Assembly: GCA_001045525.1 (NCBI GenBank)
Contig: LDWW01000009.1
Coordinates: 1 to 64,000, forward strand
Length of the DNA: 64,000 bases
Direction of reading: 5' to 3'
DNA from: Chitinispirillum alkaliphilum
GTDB lineage: Bacteria; Fibrobacterota; Chitinivibrionia; Chitinivibrionales; Chitinispirillaceae
Shown here piece by piece: positions 55,359 through 64,000 of the stretch. The translations under genes were made by a program, and so were the position numbers. Under the pieces are notes generated by a model. It searched no databases and was not told the DNA's origin. It saw only the letters and a program-made list of their open reading frames with translations. The first letter of the stretch is position 1. The number at the start of each line of letters is the position of its first letter.

Positions 55359-55899
55359 ATGGAAAATCATCTGGAAAAAGCAACTTTCGCAGGAGGGTGC
55401 TTCTGGTGCATGCAACCACCCTTTGATAACCTGCCCGGTGTAGTGAAGACAACTGTAGGGTATACAGGGGGAAATGTTCCAAATCCCTCCTACCGTGAAG
55501 TATCATCGGGGGATACAGGGCACAGGGAAGCTATCGAGATCATTTTCGATCCAGCAAAAGTAAGCTACGAGACCCTTTTGGATATCTTCTGGAGGCAAAT
55601 CGATCCAACTGATCCAGAAGGCCAGTTCGCGGACAGGGGAACACAGTACAAAACTGCAATCTTCTATCACAACCAGCAACAGAAACATACCGCAATTCAG
55701 TCGAAAGAAAAACTGAACAGTTCAGGGATGTATAATAAACCAGTCGTTACTGACATCCTCCCTGCCACGGTGTTTTTCCCCGCCGAAGAACCACATCAGA
55801 AATACGGGAGAAAAAAACCCTCTGCATTACAATCTGTACAAAAAAGGCTCCGGCAGAGAGGACTATATCAACAGAGAACAAAGGAGAAAAGATCAATGA
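55359..55899 (+). CDS. msrA: Peptide methionine-S-oxide reductase MsrA, broken by one extra base
   Basis: MsrA reduces methionine-S-sulfoxide in proteins. The active site GGCFWC (about 12-17) and [12 protein letters not shown] and [13 protein letters not shown] are intact. At 55811-55817 a run of seven A shifts the frame: with six A the protein continues [18 protein letters not shown] and ends at TGA 55897-55899 (179 residues), overlapping the msrB ATG. As given, the frame instead runs on into msrB, giving an artificial 326-residue fusion. The catalytic Cys lies before the shift. Confidence 0.88.
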
Positions 55900-56339
55900 A
55901 GAAATACGGTAAACCATCAGCCAACGAATTAAAGGAGAAGCTCGATCCCGTGCAATACAGGGTAACTCAGGAAAATGGAACTGAACCACCGTTTAAAAAT
56001 CCTTTTTGGGATAATCATCGGGATGGCATATACGTGGATGTTGTCAGCGGAGAGCCCCTTTTCTCTTCAAAAGATAAATTTGACTCCAAAACAGGATGGC
56101 CAAGTTTTATAAAACCTCTGGAATCTGATAATATTACAAGGAAGCAGGATACCTCACATGGGATGAACCGCACAGAGGTAAGAAGTAAACATGGAGACTC
56201 ACATCTGGGCCACCTGTTTCCCGACGGACCACCTCCTACCGGTCAGCGCTACTGTATTAATTCTGCTGCGTTGAGATTTATCCCGGCAGAAAAACTTGAA
56301 GAGGAGGGTTACGGGGAGTACAAATTACTATTTTCTTAG
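55896..56339 (+). CDS. msrB: Peptide methionine-R-oxide reductase MsrB
   Basis: MsrB reduces methionine-R-sulfoxide. 147 residues: start [46 protein letters not shown] with the catalytic Cys in RYCINS. The structural zinc Cys pairs of some MsrB proteins are absent. AGGAG at about 55882 supports the ATG at 55896, which overlaps the msrA stop (ATGA). Coupled translation of two separate enzymes was probably the original arrangement. Confidence 0.92.
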   Translation: MKKYGKPSANELKEKLDPVQYRVTQENGTEPPFKNPFWDNHRDGIYVDVVSGEPLFSSKDKFDSKTGWPSFIKPLESDNITRKQDTSHGMNRTEVRSKHGDSHLGHLFPDGPPPTGQRYCINSAALRFIPAEKLEEEGYGEYKLLFS

Positions 56340-56398
56340 TTCTTTGATAATTCGTACAAAACTGACAGCCCTTTTCTTGTGTTCTGGGGAGTTTATTG

Positions 56399-57274
56399 AT
56401 GAAAAGAGTGCTTCTTGTAGGTGCATCCGGGTTTCTTGGGCAGCATATCTGTTACCTTTCACTAAAGAGCGATAAACAAATTTGGGGTACATTCTGTACC
56501 AATACCCCTTTTGTTAAGGGTGTGCATTACGTGAAACTGGACCTGTGCAATCCAGAGCATATGGAACTGCTGATCAGCCATGTATTACCCGATACCGTTG
56601 TGTTCTGTGCCGCAGTTTCATCGCCTGAAGTGTGCGAGAAAGATCCCGGTTTGACCGACTGGATTAATCGGGATGCCCCGCTCAACACCGCAAGAATATG
56701 TGCAAAGGAAAATATCCGCTTCATTTTTACTTCAAGTGATCTTGTTTTCGATGGATCGGGGGCTCCGTACCGGGAAACTGATCCTGTTTCGCCTGTTAAT
56801 GCTTATGGACGGCAGAAAGCCGAAGCTGAAAAACAGATCCTCTGTGCCTGTCCGGATGCGCTCGTATGCAGAATGCCACTAATGTATGGCACATTTTCAG
56901 AATCAAAAAATTTCACCTCAGCTATGATACGGGCCATTAAGGAAAAAAAAACCGTCTCTCTTTTTTATGATGAATACCGGACTCCAATAAGCGCCATTTC
57001 TGCGGCAGATTTCTTATTGAATACGCCTGACCACATCAAGGGAATCCTTCACCTGGGAGGCAAACAGCGGATCAGCAGGTATGATTTTGGAGTTTTGACC
57101 GCGAAAATATTTGGATTAGACCGTTCTTTTATAAAACCTGTGTCTCAGAGCGAGATCACAACAACGGCCAGAAGACCAGCGGATGTTTCACTGAGCAGTG
57201 AAAAAGCATATGCAATTGGTTTTTCGCCGGGTTTGATTGAAGATGAATTGCTGAAAATGGCAGGAAAAATTTGA
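56399..57274 (+). CDS. RmlD-like NAD(P)-dependent sugar-nucleotide reductase/epimerase
   Basis: 291 residues of the extended SDR type: Rossmann GASGFLGQHI, SSDLVFDGSGAPY, and YGRQKAEAE with the catalytic Tyr-x3-Lys. The order resembles dTDP-4-dehydrorhamnose reductase (RmlD). No other rhamnose-pathway genes are near, so the substrate is inferred at best. GGGGAG spaced about 9 nt fits the ATG at 56399; the codon before is an in-frame TTG. A terminator follows. Confidence 0.82.
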   Translation: MKRVLLVGASGFLGQHICYLSLKSDKQIWGTFCTNTPFVKGVHYVKLDLCNPEHMELLISHVLPDTVVFCAAVSSPEVCEKDPGLTDWINRDAPLNTARICAKENIRFIFTSSDLVFDGSGAPYRETDPVSPVNAYGRQKAEAEKQILCACPDALVCRMPLMYGTFSESKNFTSAMIRAIKEKKTVSLFYDEYRTPISAISAADFLLNTPDHIKGILHLGGKQRISRYDFGVLTAKIFGLDRSFIKPVSQSEITTTARRPADVSLSSEKAYAIGFSPGLIEDELLKMAGKI

Positions 57275-57290
57275 TACAGAATAGATTACC

Positions 57291-57330
57291 CCAAAAAAAA
57301 GGGACGCTTTTCAGTGTCCCTTTTTTGCTG
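57291..57330. terminator. Bidirectional terminator between the RmlD-like gene and pal
   Basis: AAAAAAGGGAC (57295-57305) and GTCCCTTTTTT (57316-57326) form the stem with T-rich flank on both strands. It serves two convergent genes. Confidence 0.88.
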
Positions 57331-57345
57331 CTATTGCAATTTGGT

Positions 57346-57876
57346 TTACTTCGCAAGAATAGTCCACTCAACTCTTCTGTTACGGCCATGGCAGTCATCA
57401 TCTGCACCGCAATTGGTCCGGACTGGCTTTTCTTTACCATAAGAGGTGATTTCGATTCTGTCCGCAGAGATACCATAAGAAGCAAAGTAGTCTCTGATTG
57501 AGCGTGCACGATTTTCACCTAATCCCATGTTGTACTGTGAAGACCCTCTTTCGTCAGTGTGACCTTCTGCACGAAGTCTGATCTGAGAATGCTCTCTCAT
57601 AAGAGAAGCGATTCTTTCAAGTGTACGAATTGTTTCAGGTGTAAGATCCGCCTTGTCAAAATCAAAGTACACTGGGTTGAGAACGCCTCGCAGCAGGGCA
57701 CCTACATCTACCGGTGGTGGTGGAGGAGGTGGAGGAGGTGGTTCCGGTTCCGGCTGACGTTGAGGTGGTGGAGGTTCGGGAATTGTCTCTATTTCCGTTA
57801 CTCCTCTGTTACAGCCTGTCAGTGCCAAACTCATGACAAACATAATTAAAGTGATACTACCCAAAAATCTGCTCAT
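57346..57876 (-). CDS. pal: Peptidoglycan-associated lipoprotein Pal
   Basis: 176 residues: signal peptide with lipobox LALTGC, a Pro/Glu-rich linker (about residues 32-54, with ten consecutive prolines), and a C-terminal OmpA-like domain: FDFDKADLTPET, GHTDERGSSQYN and GRNRRVEW. Pal anchors the outer membrane to peptidoglycan. No tol genes lie in the window. The linker codons form a GGT/GGA-type microsatellite on the plus strand. Confidence 0.9.
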   Translation of the reverse strand: MSRFLGSITLIMFVMSLALTGCNRGVTEIETIPEPPPPQRQPEPEPPPPPPPPPPVDVGALLRGVLNPVYFDFDKADLTPETIRTLERIASLMREHSQIRLRAEGHTDERGSSQYNMGLGENRARSIRDYFASYGISADRIEITSYGKEKPVRTNCGADDDCHGRNRRVEWTILAK

Positions 57877-58206
57877 TTAATACCCCCACACCCTTAGTGT
57901 TGAAAGAAACAAAAACCGTTTTTTGCAGGTTAACTTTTTATGATTGTATGAAATATATTATGTGAATACAGATGTGAGCAAGTTTTCATAAAGCTAAATT
58001 TTTTGCTCTTTTGCCCTCTCATAGGAAGCTTTTTTCTCAAATCTGAACTCTCCATAAATATATCATATAAAATCTTTGTTTGCTAAAATTCTTCCTTTAA
58101 ATCTCTTTTTTTTATCATATTCCTAACGTATATTGATTTTACATTTCTTAAAGCTCCCGTTATTTGTTGCAATCTATACATATGCTCTCTCAAAAGATGA
58201 AAAAAT
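57877..58206. other. Divergent promoter region between pal and the PocR kinase
   Basis: 330 AT-rich bases. Nothing recognisable beyond likely promoters for both genes. Confidence 0.35.
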
Positions 58207-60582
58207 ATGGACGATCTGATACAAGGAAACTCCTATTCTCTTTCAGATTCGGAATCCGGCAGGAATTCTTCAACAGAGAATTTTTCACCTGAGGGCTCAC
58301 CTGGAGATTCCATTCCCTACGGCATTTGGAAAACCGACCCCAATGGAAAATTCCTCTATGTAAGCGAAACATTCCTGAAATTATTAAACTGTACACTGCA
58401 ACAATTCAATGATAAATGCTGGTTTAGGCTGCTTGAGGAAAACGGCTCATACCTTCAAACCTGGAATAATTGCATCAGGGCTGAGGATGAGTGGCGTGCA
58501 GAGCTCCGCATAAACACCCTCAACGGAATCCAGCGAAGAATTTTGAGTGTCGGAAAACCTTTATTTAATGAAGCCGGGGGAGTAATTGAGTGGTCAGGGT
58601 TGAATATAGACATAACTGATTGCTGCCAAAACGAAGATCTCAACAAAATAAAGTGGTTGCTGGCAGAAAAACATCGTCCTTTCCACACATTCGCAGCTTC
58701 AATCCCCTCTTATGGGGATTTAACAGAATATAACACTGATGGTCTTATACTTCACTCTCTGGGAAAAGAGATTCTAACAGGGATAATAAGCGACTTTTTG
58801 GATCTGCTTGATACGGTTGCCATGGTTTATGAACAAAATGGCGACTATGCTCAGCATATCATCAGCTCTCCATGGTGTAAATACCTCAATGAGGCATCCA
58901 GAAGTAATTGCGGAAAATGCAGTAATGACAAGGCGATTAAAAGTGGTAAATGGCTTTGTCATGAATCTTGTTATTCATTGGCAAAACAGGTTTTAAAGAG
59001 CGGAGAGCCGGTTAATCAAAAGTGTGCCGGGGGTGTAGAGCTGTTTATTGTCCCGATTAAGGCTGATTCCCATATCGTTGGCGCTCTTGTGATGGGGTAT
59101 GGGGATCCACCCCGCAACCCCCATGTTTTGGATTCAATATCAAGGCTTTACAATGTAGAATACGAAACGTTGTATTCCTTATCGATGCAGTATCAGTCCA
59201 GACCCACTTATATAATCGAGGTGGCAAAAAGGAGATTGTTTTTCAGCTCTCGGCTGATAGGGTCGATGATTGAGAGAAAAATTTCAGAAAACGCTCTAAA
59301 AGCCGCATATCTTGAAATTGAGCAAAGAGTAGAGCATAGAACAACTGAGCTGAAGAAATCCTGTGAGTGTCTGGCCAAAGAAAAGCAGGAGAGAGTAAAG
59401 GCTGAGCAGGAGTTATACCAGAAGCATATCGCTTTGGAATCGGTATACTCCATTGCAACCAGTGTTTCTAAAGACCCTGAAGATCTCTACGAAAAAGTTA
59501 CTTCCGGAATTTCCACCATACTTCAGATTCCCTATACCTCTATGGCAATCGTGAGCCAAAATCAATTCAGTGTTGTGAGCGAGTTTTTCAGGGGGGAGAA
59601 AAAAAGGACCTACTCGGTGCCACAAAATGCCAATCCCTGTGGAATCGTTTTTCAGCAGCAGAAATCTGTGCAGTTAAGTGGGGATCTTAAAAGTGAATAC
59701 CCCGAATTTGCGCACTGTTTGAACGATATGAAATCTTACATTGGGGTACAGATCAGGGGAAACAGTGGGCAATTACTGGCTGTTATATGTGCAATGGATG
59801 CAGAAAACAGGGTGTTTACCGAATATGAGTTTCAGCAGATAGAGATTTTCTCCAGATTTGCAGCACGGGAGATTGAGCAAACCATCCTCGAAAACCAACT
59901 CCTTCAGAATCAGGAGATGAAAATGCTGGGTCAGCTCACCTCCGGTGTTGCTCATGAAGTAAGAAATCCCCTTAACGGGATACTTGCCATTACAGAGGCT
60001 CTGGACTCAGAACTTGGAGGAAGTGAACAGTACCGGCCATATATCGACCATATAAAAAACCAGGTACTAAGACTCTCTGCGCTTATGAGAGACCTTTTAG
60101 ATCTGGGAAGACCAATCGAGAAAAGTAATATGATAGTAACTCCGGTAATAGAGACACTCCTGAACTCCGTGCGCTCATGGCGACACTCCTCAAAGTATAA
60201 GGAACACAAACTTATTGAGCAATTCAGTGACGAAACCCGCAATGCCCGGTTTGTGGCTGATCCGGTTAAAATGCAGCAGGTGTTTATAAATCTTATAGAA
60301 AATGCCTGCAGTCACAGCTCCTCACAATCACCCGTTACCATAATAGCAGAGCGATCGGATAATTATATCCTGATAAGAATTGTTGACAGGGGAACAGGAA
60401 TTGCACCTGAGCATGAGAATAGATTATTTGACCCCTTTTTCACAACCCGTAAGGGCGGAACCGGTCTGGGGCTTGGTATAGTGAAGCGAATTGTAGAGAA
60501 CCACGGAGGGAGAATCAAACTGGGAAATAACGATGAATTTTCCGGATGCACTGCGGAGCTTAGATTTGAACTCGCAGAGTAA
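58207..60582 (+). CDS. Hybrid-input sensor histidine kinase (PAS, PocR, GAF, HisKA, HATPase)
   Basis: 791 residues, no membrane segment. PAS at ~35-140 (PYGIWKTDPNGKFLYVSE). PocR domain at ~175-340: WCKYLNEASRSNCGKCSNDKA, and later CHESCYSLAKQV, GGVELFIVPIK, matching the Cys-rich PocR pattern thought to sense small hydrocarbons or metabolites. Coiled coil ~355-400; GAF ~405-565; HisKA with GVAHEVRNPLNG (His ~582); HATPase with NLIENACSH, DRGTGIAP, GGTGLGLGIVKR. No response regulator is next to it. A terminator follows. Confidence 0.92.
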   Translation: MDDLIQGNSYSLSDSESGRNSSTENFSPEGSPGDSIPYGIWKTDPNGKFLYVSETFLKLLNCTLQQFNDKCWFRLLEENGSYLQTWNNCIRAEDEWRAELRINTLNGIQRRILSVGKPLFNEAGGVIEWSGLNIDITDCCQNEDLNKIKWLLAEKHRPFHTFAASIPSYGDLTEYNTDGLILHSLGKEILTGIISDFLDLLDTVAMVYEQNGDYAQHIISSPWCKYLNEASRSNCGKCSNDKAIKSGKWLCHESCYSLAKQVLKSGEPVNQKCAGGVELFIVPIKADSHIVGALVMGYGDPPRNPHVLDSISRLYNVEYETLYSLSMQYQSRPTYIIEVAKRRLFFSSRLIGSMIERKISENALKAAYLEIEQRVEHRTTELKKSCECLAKEKQERVKAEQELYQKHIALESVYSIATSVSKDPEDLYEKVTSGISTILQIPYTSMAIVSQNQFSVVSEFFRGEKKRTYSVPQNANPCGIVFQQQKSVQLSGDLKSEYPEFAHCLNDMKSYIGVQIRGNSGQLLAVICAMDAENRVFTEYEFQQIEIFSRFAAREIEQTILENQLLQNQEMKMLGQLTSGVAHEVRNPLNGILAITEALDSELGGSEQYRPYIDHIKNQVLRLSALMRDLLDLGRPIEKSNMIVTPVIETLLNSVRSWRHSSKYKEHKLIEQFSDETRNARFVADPVKMQQVFINLIENACSHSSSQSPVTIIAERSDNYILIRIVDRGTGIAPEHENRLFDPFFTTRKGGTGLGLGIVKRIVENHGGRIKLGNNDEFSGCTAELRFELAE

Positions 60583-60745
60583 CAGCTGAGAACCAGTGTG
60601 AGGTAATCAGGAGTAAGTCTGATAAAATAGGCTAATAATAATTAATAATCAGATTGGGAAGAAAATACTAAGGCCTGATGAGCAATAGGGATTGATCTTC
60701 AAACAATTGATAGGTGAGACTAAATAACCATAAGCAGGTCGGGGT

Positions 60746-60772
60746 TTGGGGCTGAAGGCCCCAATTGTTTTT
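60746..60772 (+). terminator. Terminator after the sensor kinase
   Basis: TTGGGGC (60746-60752) and GCCCCAA (60758-60764) enclose a 5-nt loop, followed by TTGTTTTT. Confidence 0.75.
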
Positions 60773-60889
60773 GAAACAGCGCTTCTTAGCGCTGGATTCT
60801 TAAAAGTAATGAAACTCAAACACTCTCTTATGCATATATAATTGCCGGAGTAATAAGTATTGGCCGGTATCAGGAAATGAGGAAATGGT

Positions 60890-60918
60890 AAAAAAAGCCC
60901 GGGTTTAAAACCCGGGCT
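60890..60918 (-). terminator. Terminator of the DUF2267 gene
   Basis: AGCCCGGGTTT (60896-60906) pairs with AAACCCGGGCT (60908-60918). Read on the minus strand it is followed by TTTTTT, so it ends the DUF2267 transcript. Confidence 0.85.
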
Positions 60919-60949
60919 AGACCCGCTCTGACAGGTGAAGATTTTAGAG

Positions 60950-61375
60950 CTATTTCCAAAGTTCCTGAAGCTCTTTTGGCATCATTCCGGTAATATCTTC
61001 GATTTCTCCTTCTGTGATCTTGTGTTTTAGCACCTTAAAGACAGCCTTGGTCATTTGATCAGTTTCAAGCTCCCCGTCACCGCGGTAATTGTGTTTGATA
61101 CGGTTCAGGAAGTCTTCCATGTGACGGTCTTTGATGGGGTTTTTTGAGGGTCTCCACTCATCGTAGTAGATGCCTCTGACCAGCATAGGCAGTTGAGCAC
61201 CCAGATCGGCAGCCTCATCGATGGTGAGCCGGTCTCGTAGGGTGTGCAGAACAGCTCTTAAGACTCCATATGCCCTTCTGCGGCTGTCGATATTAAGCTC
61301 TTCCATAATTTCTTTTAGCCAAATATTGGCTTTCTGCACAGATGTGTCGAAACTCTCAAGTCCAGTCATGGTCAT
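60950..61375 (-). CDS. DUF2267 domain protein
   Basis: 141 residues, all-helical. MTMTGLESFDTSVQKANIWLKEIMEEL, RRRAYGVLRAVLHTLRDRLTIDEAADLGAQLPMLVRGIYYDEWRP and LPKELQELW-like ends are characteristic of DUF2267, a family of unknown role linked to stress-related genes in some bacteria. The frame extends to 61486, but AAGGAG spaced eight bases fits the ATG at 61375 (or 61369). Downstream of nrnA on the same strand. Confidence 0.85.
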   Translation of the reverse strand: MTMTGLESFDTSVQKANIWLKEIMEELNIDSRRRAYGVLRAVLHTLRDRLTIDEAADLGAQLPMLVRGIYYDEWRPSKNPIKDRHMEDFLNRIKHNYRGDGELETDQMTKAVFKVLKHKITEGEIEDITGMMPKELQELWK

Positions 61376-61454
61376 ATTGTGCACTCCTTTTTGTATTGCT
61401 GATTGCCCTTTAAGGAAAAGAGGATCAAAAACAGTGCCACCCCCTTTCTGCGCA

Positions 61455-62591
61455 CTATGAAAACATCTCGTAGAAATCTCTCTCATTCAATTGGGGTATT
61501 TGACTTTGCCCGTCTTTAGATACTCTGGAACTTTCCTTTGGATCTGCTTTTCTGAAATTCACCGGAACCAACTTTCTGGCCCACTCCTCTCTTTTCACCT
61601 CCTTATAATTATTGAGAAATTTAGCAGAGGCTTTAATGATTTTTTGTCTGTTTCCTCTACTGTCCCTAATTCTGCAGCCTGCGGCACTTGTGTGCCCTCC
61701 TCCCCCAAACTGTTTGGCCAGAGCAGACACATCAAGCCCATCCTTTGATCTGAAACTCACCCTTAAGTCCCCATCTTTGTTTTGTCTGAACAGAACCGCA
61801 AGCTTAACTCCATGTATTGAGCGGATCTTCTCAATCACCGGATCCCCGTGTGACTCCTTTGCCCCGGCTTTGAAAAAATCCCTTCTGCGCAGAGAGGAAA
61901 TGGCGAGTGCGCCATCCTGAAGAAATCTGCACCTGGCTAAACACAATCCCCCAAGAATTTCGGTTTCCCTGCAGTTTACCCAGTAAACAGATTCTGTTAT
62001 TTTCGAAAAATCGATACCCGTGCAGAGCAAATCTGCACAGATTTCAAAAGTTTGACTGCGCAGCTCTGGAAGACGAAATGAGTTTGTCTCCACAATTACT
62101 GAGGTCAGGATATTTTGGGCAATCTGCTTGTCGATTTCAACCCCTAATTCATCCAAAACAAAATACACCAGCTCCCCGGCAGAGGAAGCCCGTTCATCTA
62201 TTAAGGATATATCCGCAAATGAGTTTCGGTTACTGTGGTGGTCAATTTCAATAACCTCTGTGGCCCTGTCAAATACACCACCCAAATCATCAAGCATGCC
62301 GTAACTGCCACAATCAACGGCAATTGCAAGATCAACGACACCATATAGTGAATTCTGAATAAATTCAATGCCGGGGAGATCCCTGTAGCGGGGAGGGATC
62401 TCCTCTGAGCAGAGCATATAAACACGTTTGCCCAGTTTTTTGAGGCCGAGGCCAAGGGAAAGCAATGACCCTAATGAATCCCCGTCGGGGTTTCTGTGAC
62501 CGCAGATCGCAATACTCTCTGCCCTATCTATGCTTTCTGATATTTCTGAAATAGATTGTCTGCTCCAAATACGATCTGCTATGGTAAACAT
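61455..62591 (-). CDS. DHH-family phosphoesterase, NrnA-like oligoribonuclease/pAp phosphatase
   Basis: 378 residues. DHH motifs: GHRNPDGDSLGSLLSL, AVDCGS, EIDHHSNRNSF. A C-terminal DHHA1 domain has LRVSFRSKDGLDVSALAKQFGGGGHTSAAGCRI. NrnA degrades very short RNAs and removes 3' phosphate from pAp. Two internal segments (EETEILGG...ALAISSL) fit the family. Upstream of the DUF2267 gene by about 80 nt. Confidence 0.9.
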   Translation of the reverse strand: MFTIADRIWSRQSISEISESIDRAESIAICGHRNPDGDSLGSLLSLGLGLKKLGKRVYMLCSEEIPPRYRDLPGIEFIQNSLYGVVDLAIAVDCGSYGMLDDLGGVFDRATEVIEIDHHSNRNSFADISLIDERASSAGELVYFVLDELGVEIDKQIAQNILTSVIVETNSFRLPELRSQTFEICADLLCTGIDFSKITESVYWVNCRETEILGGLCLARCRFLQDGALAISSLRRRDFFKAGAKESHGDPVIEKIRSIHGVKLAVLFRQNKDGDLRVSFRSKDGLDVSALAKQFGGGGHTSAAGCRIRDSRGNRQKIIKASAKFLNNYKEVKREEWARKLVPVNFRKADPKESSRVSKDGQSQIPQLNERDFYEMFS

Positions 62592-62807
62592 GGTATGCTC
62601 CCGGCATTCTTGATGGTATAGTGTGTGTGGTGTTGGACACTTTTAACCCCTGGCCCATATTCGGGATAAAGCAAAATCGGGACCACCTCCCCGGTTACCC
62701 CGCACCAACCTGTGTGTCAGAAAACTGAGGCCTGTTCATTTTCCTTTTCTCAGATTGGGAATAGTGGGGAAAAATTGGGAACATGATCGAAATGAAGTAA
62801 CCTTTTA

Positions 62808-63449
62808 CTACCAGAACCTCACAAGGGCGTAAATATAAGCAACCGCTTCGCCTGTCACATGTCTGAAGCCATAACTTGATTCCCACCAGTTCTTATCCTC
62901 TCTGCCTACTGAAATAATTCCAAGACTGAAATTTCCCCCAAGTGCGCGCCTGAACAATAAATGACTTCTCCTGGAATGGGCATCATAGGCACAGAGGTCA
63001 AAAGAACCTAAACCTGAATCTAAATCCGCCCCCGAAAGTGCTTCTCTCAGTGCTAAGGCTGAAGTGTAGGTTCTGTCCCTGTCTGCAGATTCTGCACTTA
63101 TGGGCATAATCAAACTATCCGCCACGCCCATCTGCTTAAGTGTTGCTGCACCAAGTATTGCATAGGTACCGAAACCGGAGAGGTAATTGCCCCGGTCAAT
63201 AGTACCGCCCGTCACGATTAACAGCTTGTAATCTCCTTCCAGAAAAATCCGGGCAGCTTCCTCAAGAGCATAGTCCGGGAGCCACCCCTCCACTATTAAC
63301 CCATCCCCATCAATGTTTGCCGTTGGGGAGAGAAATGGGTGCAAACCAATAAGCAAACCCCAGAATACGGATATTAAGACCAAAAGGATAAAAAGCCATC
63401 CGGACAATGTCGGTACACGAACCGTTTTGAACTTAAACAGCTGAATCAT
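62808..63449 (-). CDS. DUF218 (SanA/YdcF-like) membrane protein
   Basis: 213 residues: N-terminal membrane helix (GWLFILLVLISVFWGLLIGL), then a DUF218 region: DGLIVEGWLPDYALEEAARIF, LLIVTGGTIDRGNYLSG, and DAHSRRSHLLFRRALG. These proteins are linked to envelope integrity in enterobacteria. A second DUF218-type gene starts divergently at 63697. Confidence 0.75.
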   Translation of the reverse strand: MIQLFKFKTVRVPTLSGWLFILLVLISVFWGLLIGLHPFLSPTANIDGDGLIVEGWLPDYALEEAARIFLEGDYKLLIVTGGTIDRGNYLSGFGTYAILGAATLKQMGVADSLIMPISAESADRDRTYTSALALREALSGADLDSGLGSFDLCAYDAHSRRSHLLFRRALGGNFSLGIISVGREDKNWWESSYGFRHVTGEAVAYIYALVRFW

Positions 63450-63696
63450 CTTGTCCCTTTCATATTATAAGTACATTTGTACCGGTACTGTTTTTTCTGA
63501 GGTAAAAGAGCAAGGCAGCCAGGGTGGCGCGCTATATTCTGTTAATTGCAGTGATCGTTTTGTGTATTACAGGTCTGAGATGCTCAATTCTCATTCCAAT
63601 AATCGAAAAAAAAATATAAACCTTACTGCTTCTGCTCTTTTTGCCAAATAGTAATTTTCAAATAAAGATACTAAAGAAAATTCACAGGTATGGAAA

Positions 63697-64000
63697 ATGA
63701 CTATTCTTATTAAATTCATCTCTCTTCCTCTCTACCCCTTGGGGCTTGTTATTACAATTCTTCTGGCAGCACTGCTTCTTCCCGCCGGATTCACAAAGCT
63801 CAGGCGCACCCTTTCTGTGGTGGCAGTCGTAATGCTCTATTTGTTTTCAACCCCTCCTGTATCAAGGCTTTTGGTGAGAGGGCTTGAAAACAGATATGAA
63901 CAGCGTCTCCCCCGCGAGGGGAAAAATCTGCCGATTGTAGTGCTTGGGGGAGGCGGTTCCCCTCTTTTTTCAACTGACCACTACCCGGAGATAAACCAGG
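63697..64000 (+). CDS. ElyC/YdcF-type DUF218 protein, cut by the window end
   Basis: Open from ATG 63697 to the window edge with no stop; 101 residues visible. Two membrane segments (FISLPLYPLGLVITILLAALLL and VVAVVMLYLF), then GLENRYEQRLP and PIVVLGGGGSPL, the start of the DUF218 catalytic-like domain, as in ElyC. ElyC acts in envelope biogenesis in E. coli. The C-terminus lies outside the window. Confidence 0.8.
   Translation, partial: MTILIKFISLPLYPLGLVITILLAALLLPAGFTKLRRTLSVVAVVMLYLFSTPPVSRLLVRGLENRYEQRLPREGKNLPIVVLGGGGSPLFSTDHYPEINQ

Larger units (their letters stand above)
60583..60949. other. Region between convergent genes with two terminators
   Basis: 367 bases holding a plus-strand terminator, a minus-strand terminator, and a third short hairpin (CAGCGC/GCGCTG, 60777-60794). 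No coding seen. Confidence 0.5.

Noticed and set aside
63524-63619. 31-residue lipoprotein-like peptide starting at a GTG
   Set aside because: A hydrophobic segment with a Cys is present, but there is no Shine-Dalgarno and the length is too short to support.
63451-63651. 66-residue plus-strand ORF between the DUF218 genes
   Set aside because: No homology and begins within the promoter region of the divergent pair.

Overview
The window looks like a chromosomal segment of a Gram-negative, mostly housekeeping-type bacterium, probably of the Fibrobacterota (FCB group). The best lineage marker is the C-terminal FISUMP-type domain of the large lipoprotein at 37334-40390, combined with InlB-type repeats, several secreted lipoproteins and OmpA/Pal envelope proteins. 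The 2-hydroxyacyl-CoA dehydratase-activase genes and a 2[4Fe-4S] ferredoxin suggest an anaerobic or fermentative life. Assignment below phylum is not possible from what can be read here. I saw no rRNA, tRNA or CRISPR array.

Layout. 0-1.1 kb: end of a membrane-protein gene. 1.2-10.9 kb: a tightly overlapping recC-recB-recD operon whose recB reading frame is broken by one base just before its nuclease domain. 11-16 kb: small secreted DUF2059-like proteins, a truncated MATE transporter remnant, small DUF1801 and VOC genes, and a glutamate-receptor-type potassium channel. 16-21 kb: a coiled-coil/TPR protein, a lipoprotein, DNA ligase ligA and a SHOCT protein. 21.5-26.7 kb: a membrane sulfatase-fold enzyme, then merR-gpsA-der on the minus strand. 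26.9-29.9 kb: a three-gene acyl-CoA dehydratase activase cluster. 30.2-33.3 kb: a lone receiver protein, then secDF. 33.3-36 kb: a putative outer-membrane protein, a lamin-tail-domain protein and a radical SAM protein.

36.7-42.6 kb: a five-gene envelope operon (CsgG-like protein, Ig/InlB/FISUMP lipoprotein, DUF4398-like lipoprotein, OmpA protein, CBM9-like protein). 42.6-48.5 kb, minus strand: valS, an ATP-grasp protein, a HAD phosphatase and a glycerol-1-phosphate-dehydrogenase-like enzyme. 48.9-53.1 kb: ferredoxin, a YchJ-like protein, a decayed transposase and a GC-rich non-coding island. 53.1-64 kb: nfo, a PAC2 protein, msrA (frameshifted) with msrB, an RmlD-like reductase, pal, a PocR-domain sensor kinase, a DUF2267 protein, an NrnA-like DHH phosphoesterase and two DUF218 (SanA/ElyC-like) proteins, the last cut by the window edge.

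Themes. DNA repair is well represented (RecBCD, LigA, Nfo), as are envelope proteins (SecDF, Pal, OmpA, lipoproteins). Glycerol-phosphate enzymes of both apparent stereochemistries occur: GpsA for sn-glycerol-3-phosphate and the G1PDH-like enzyme for sn-glycerol-1-phosphate. Two frameshifts (recB, msrA) both sit in runs of A, so assembly or sequencing error must be excluded before either is called a real pseudogene. The strongest candidates for unusual biology are the receptor-channel, the G1PDH/HAD pair, the split activase cluster, the CsgG-like/FISUMP operon and the GC-rich structured island near 52.4-52.8 kb.
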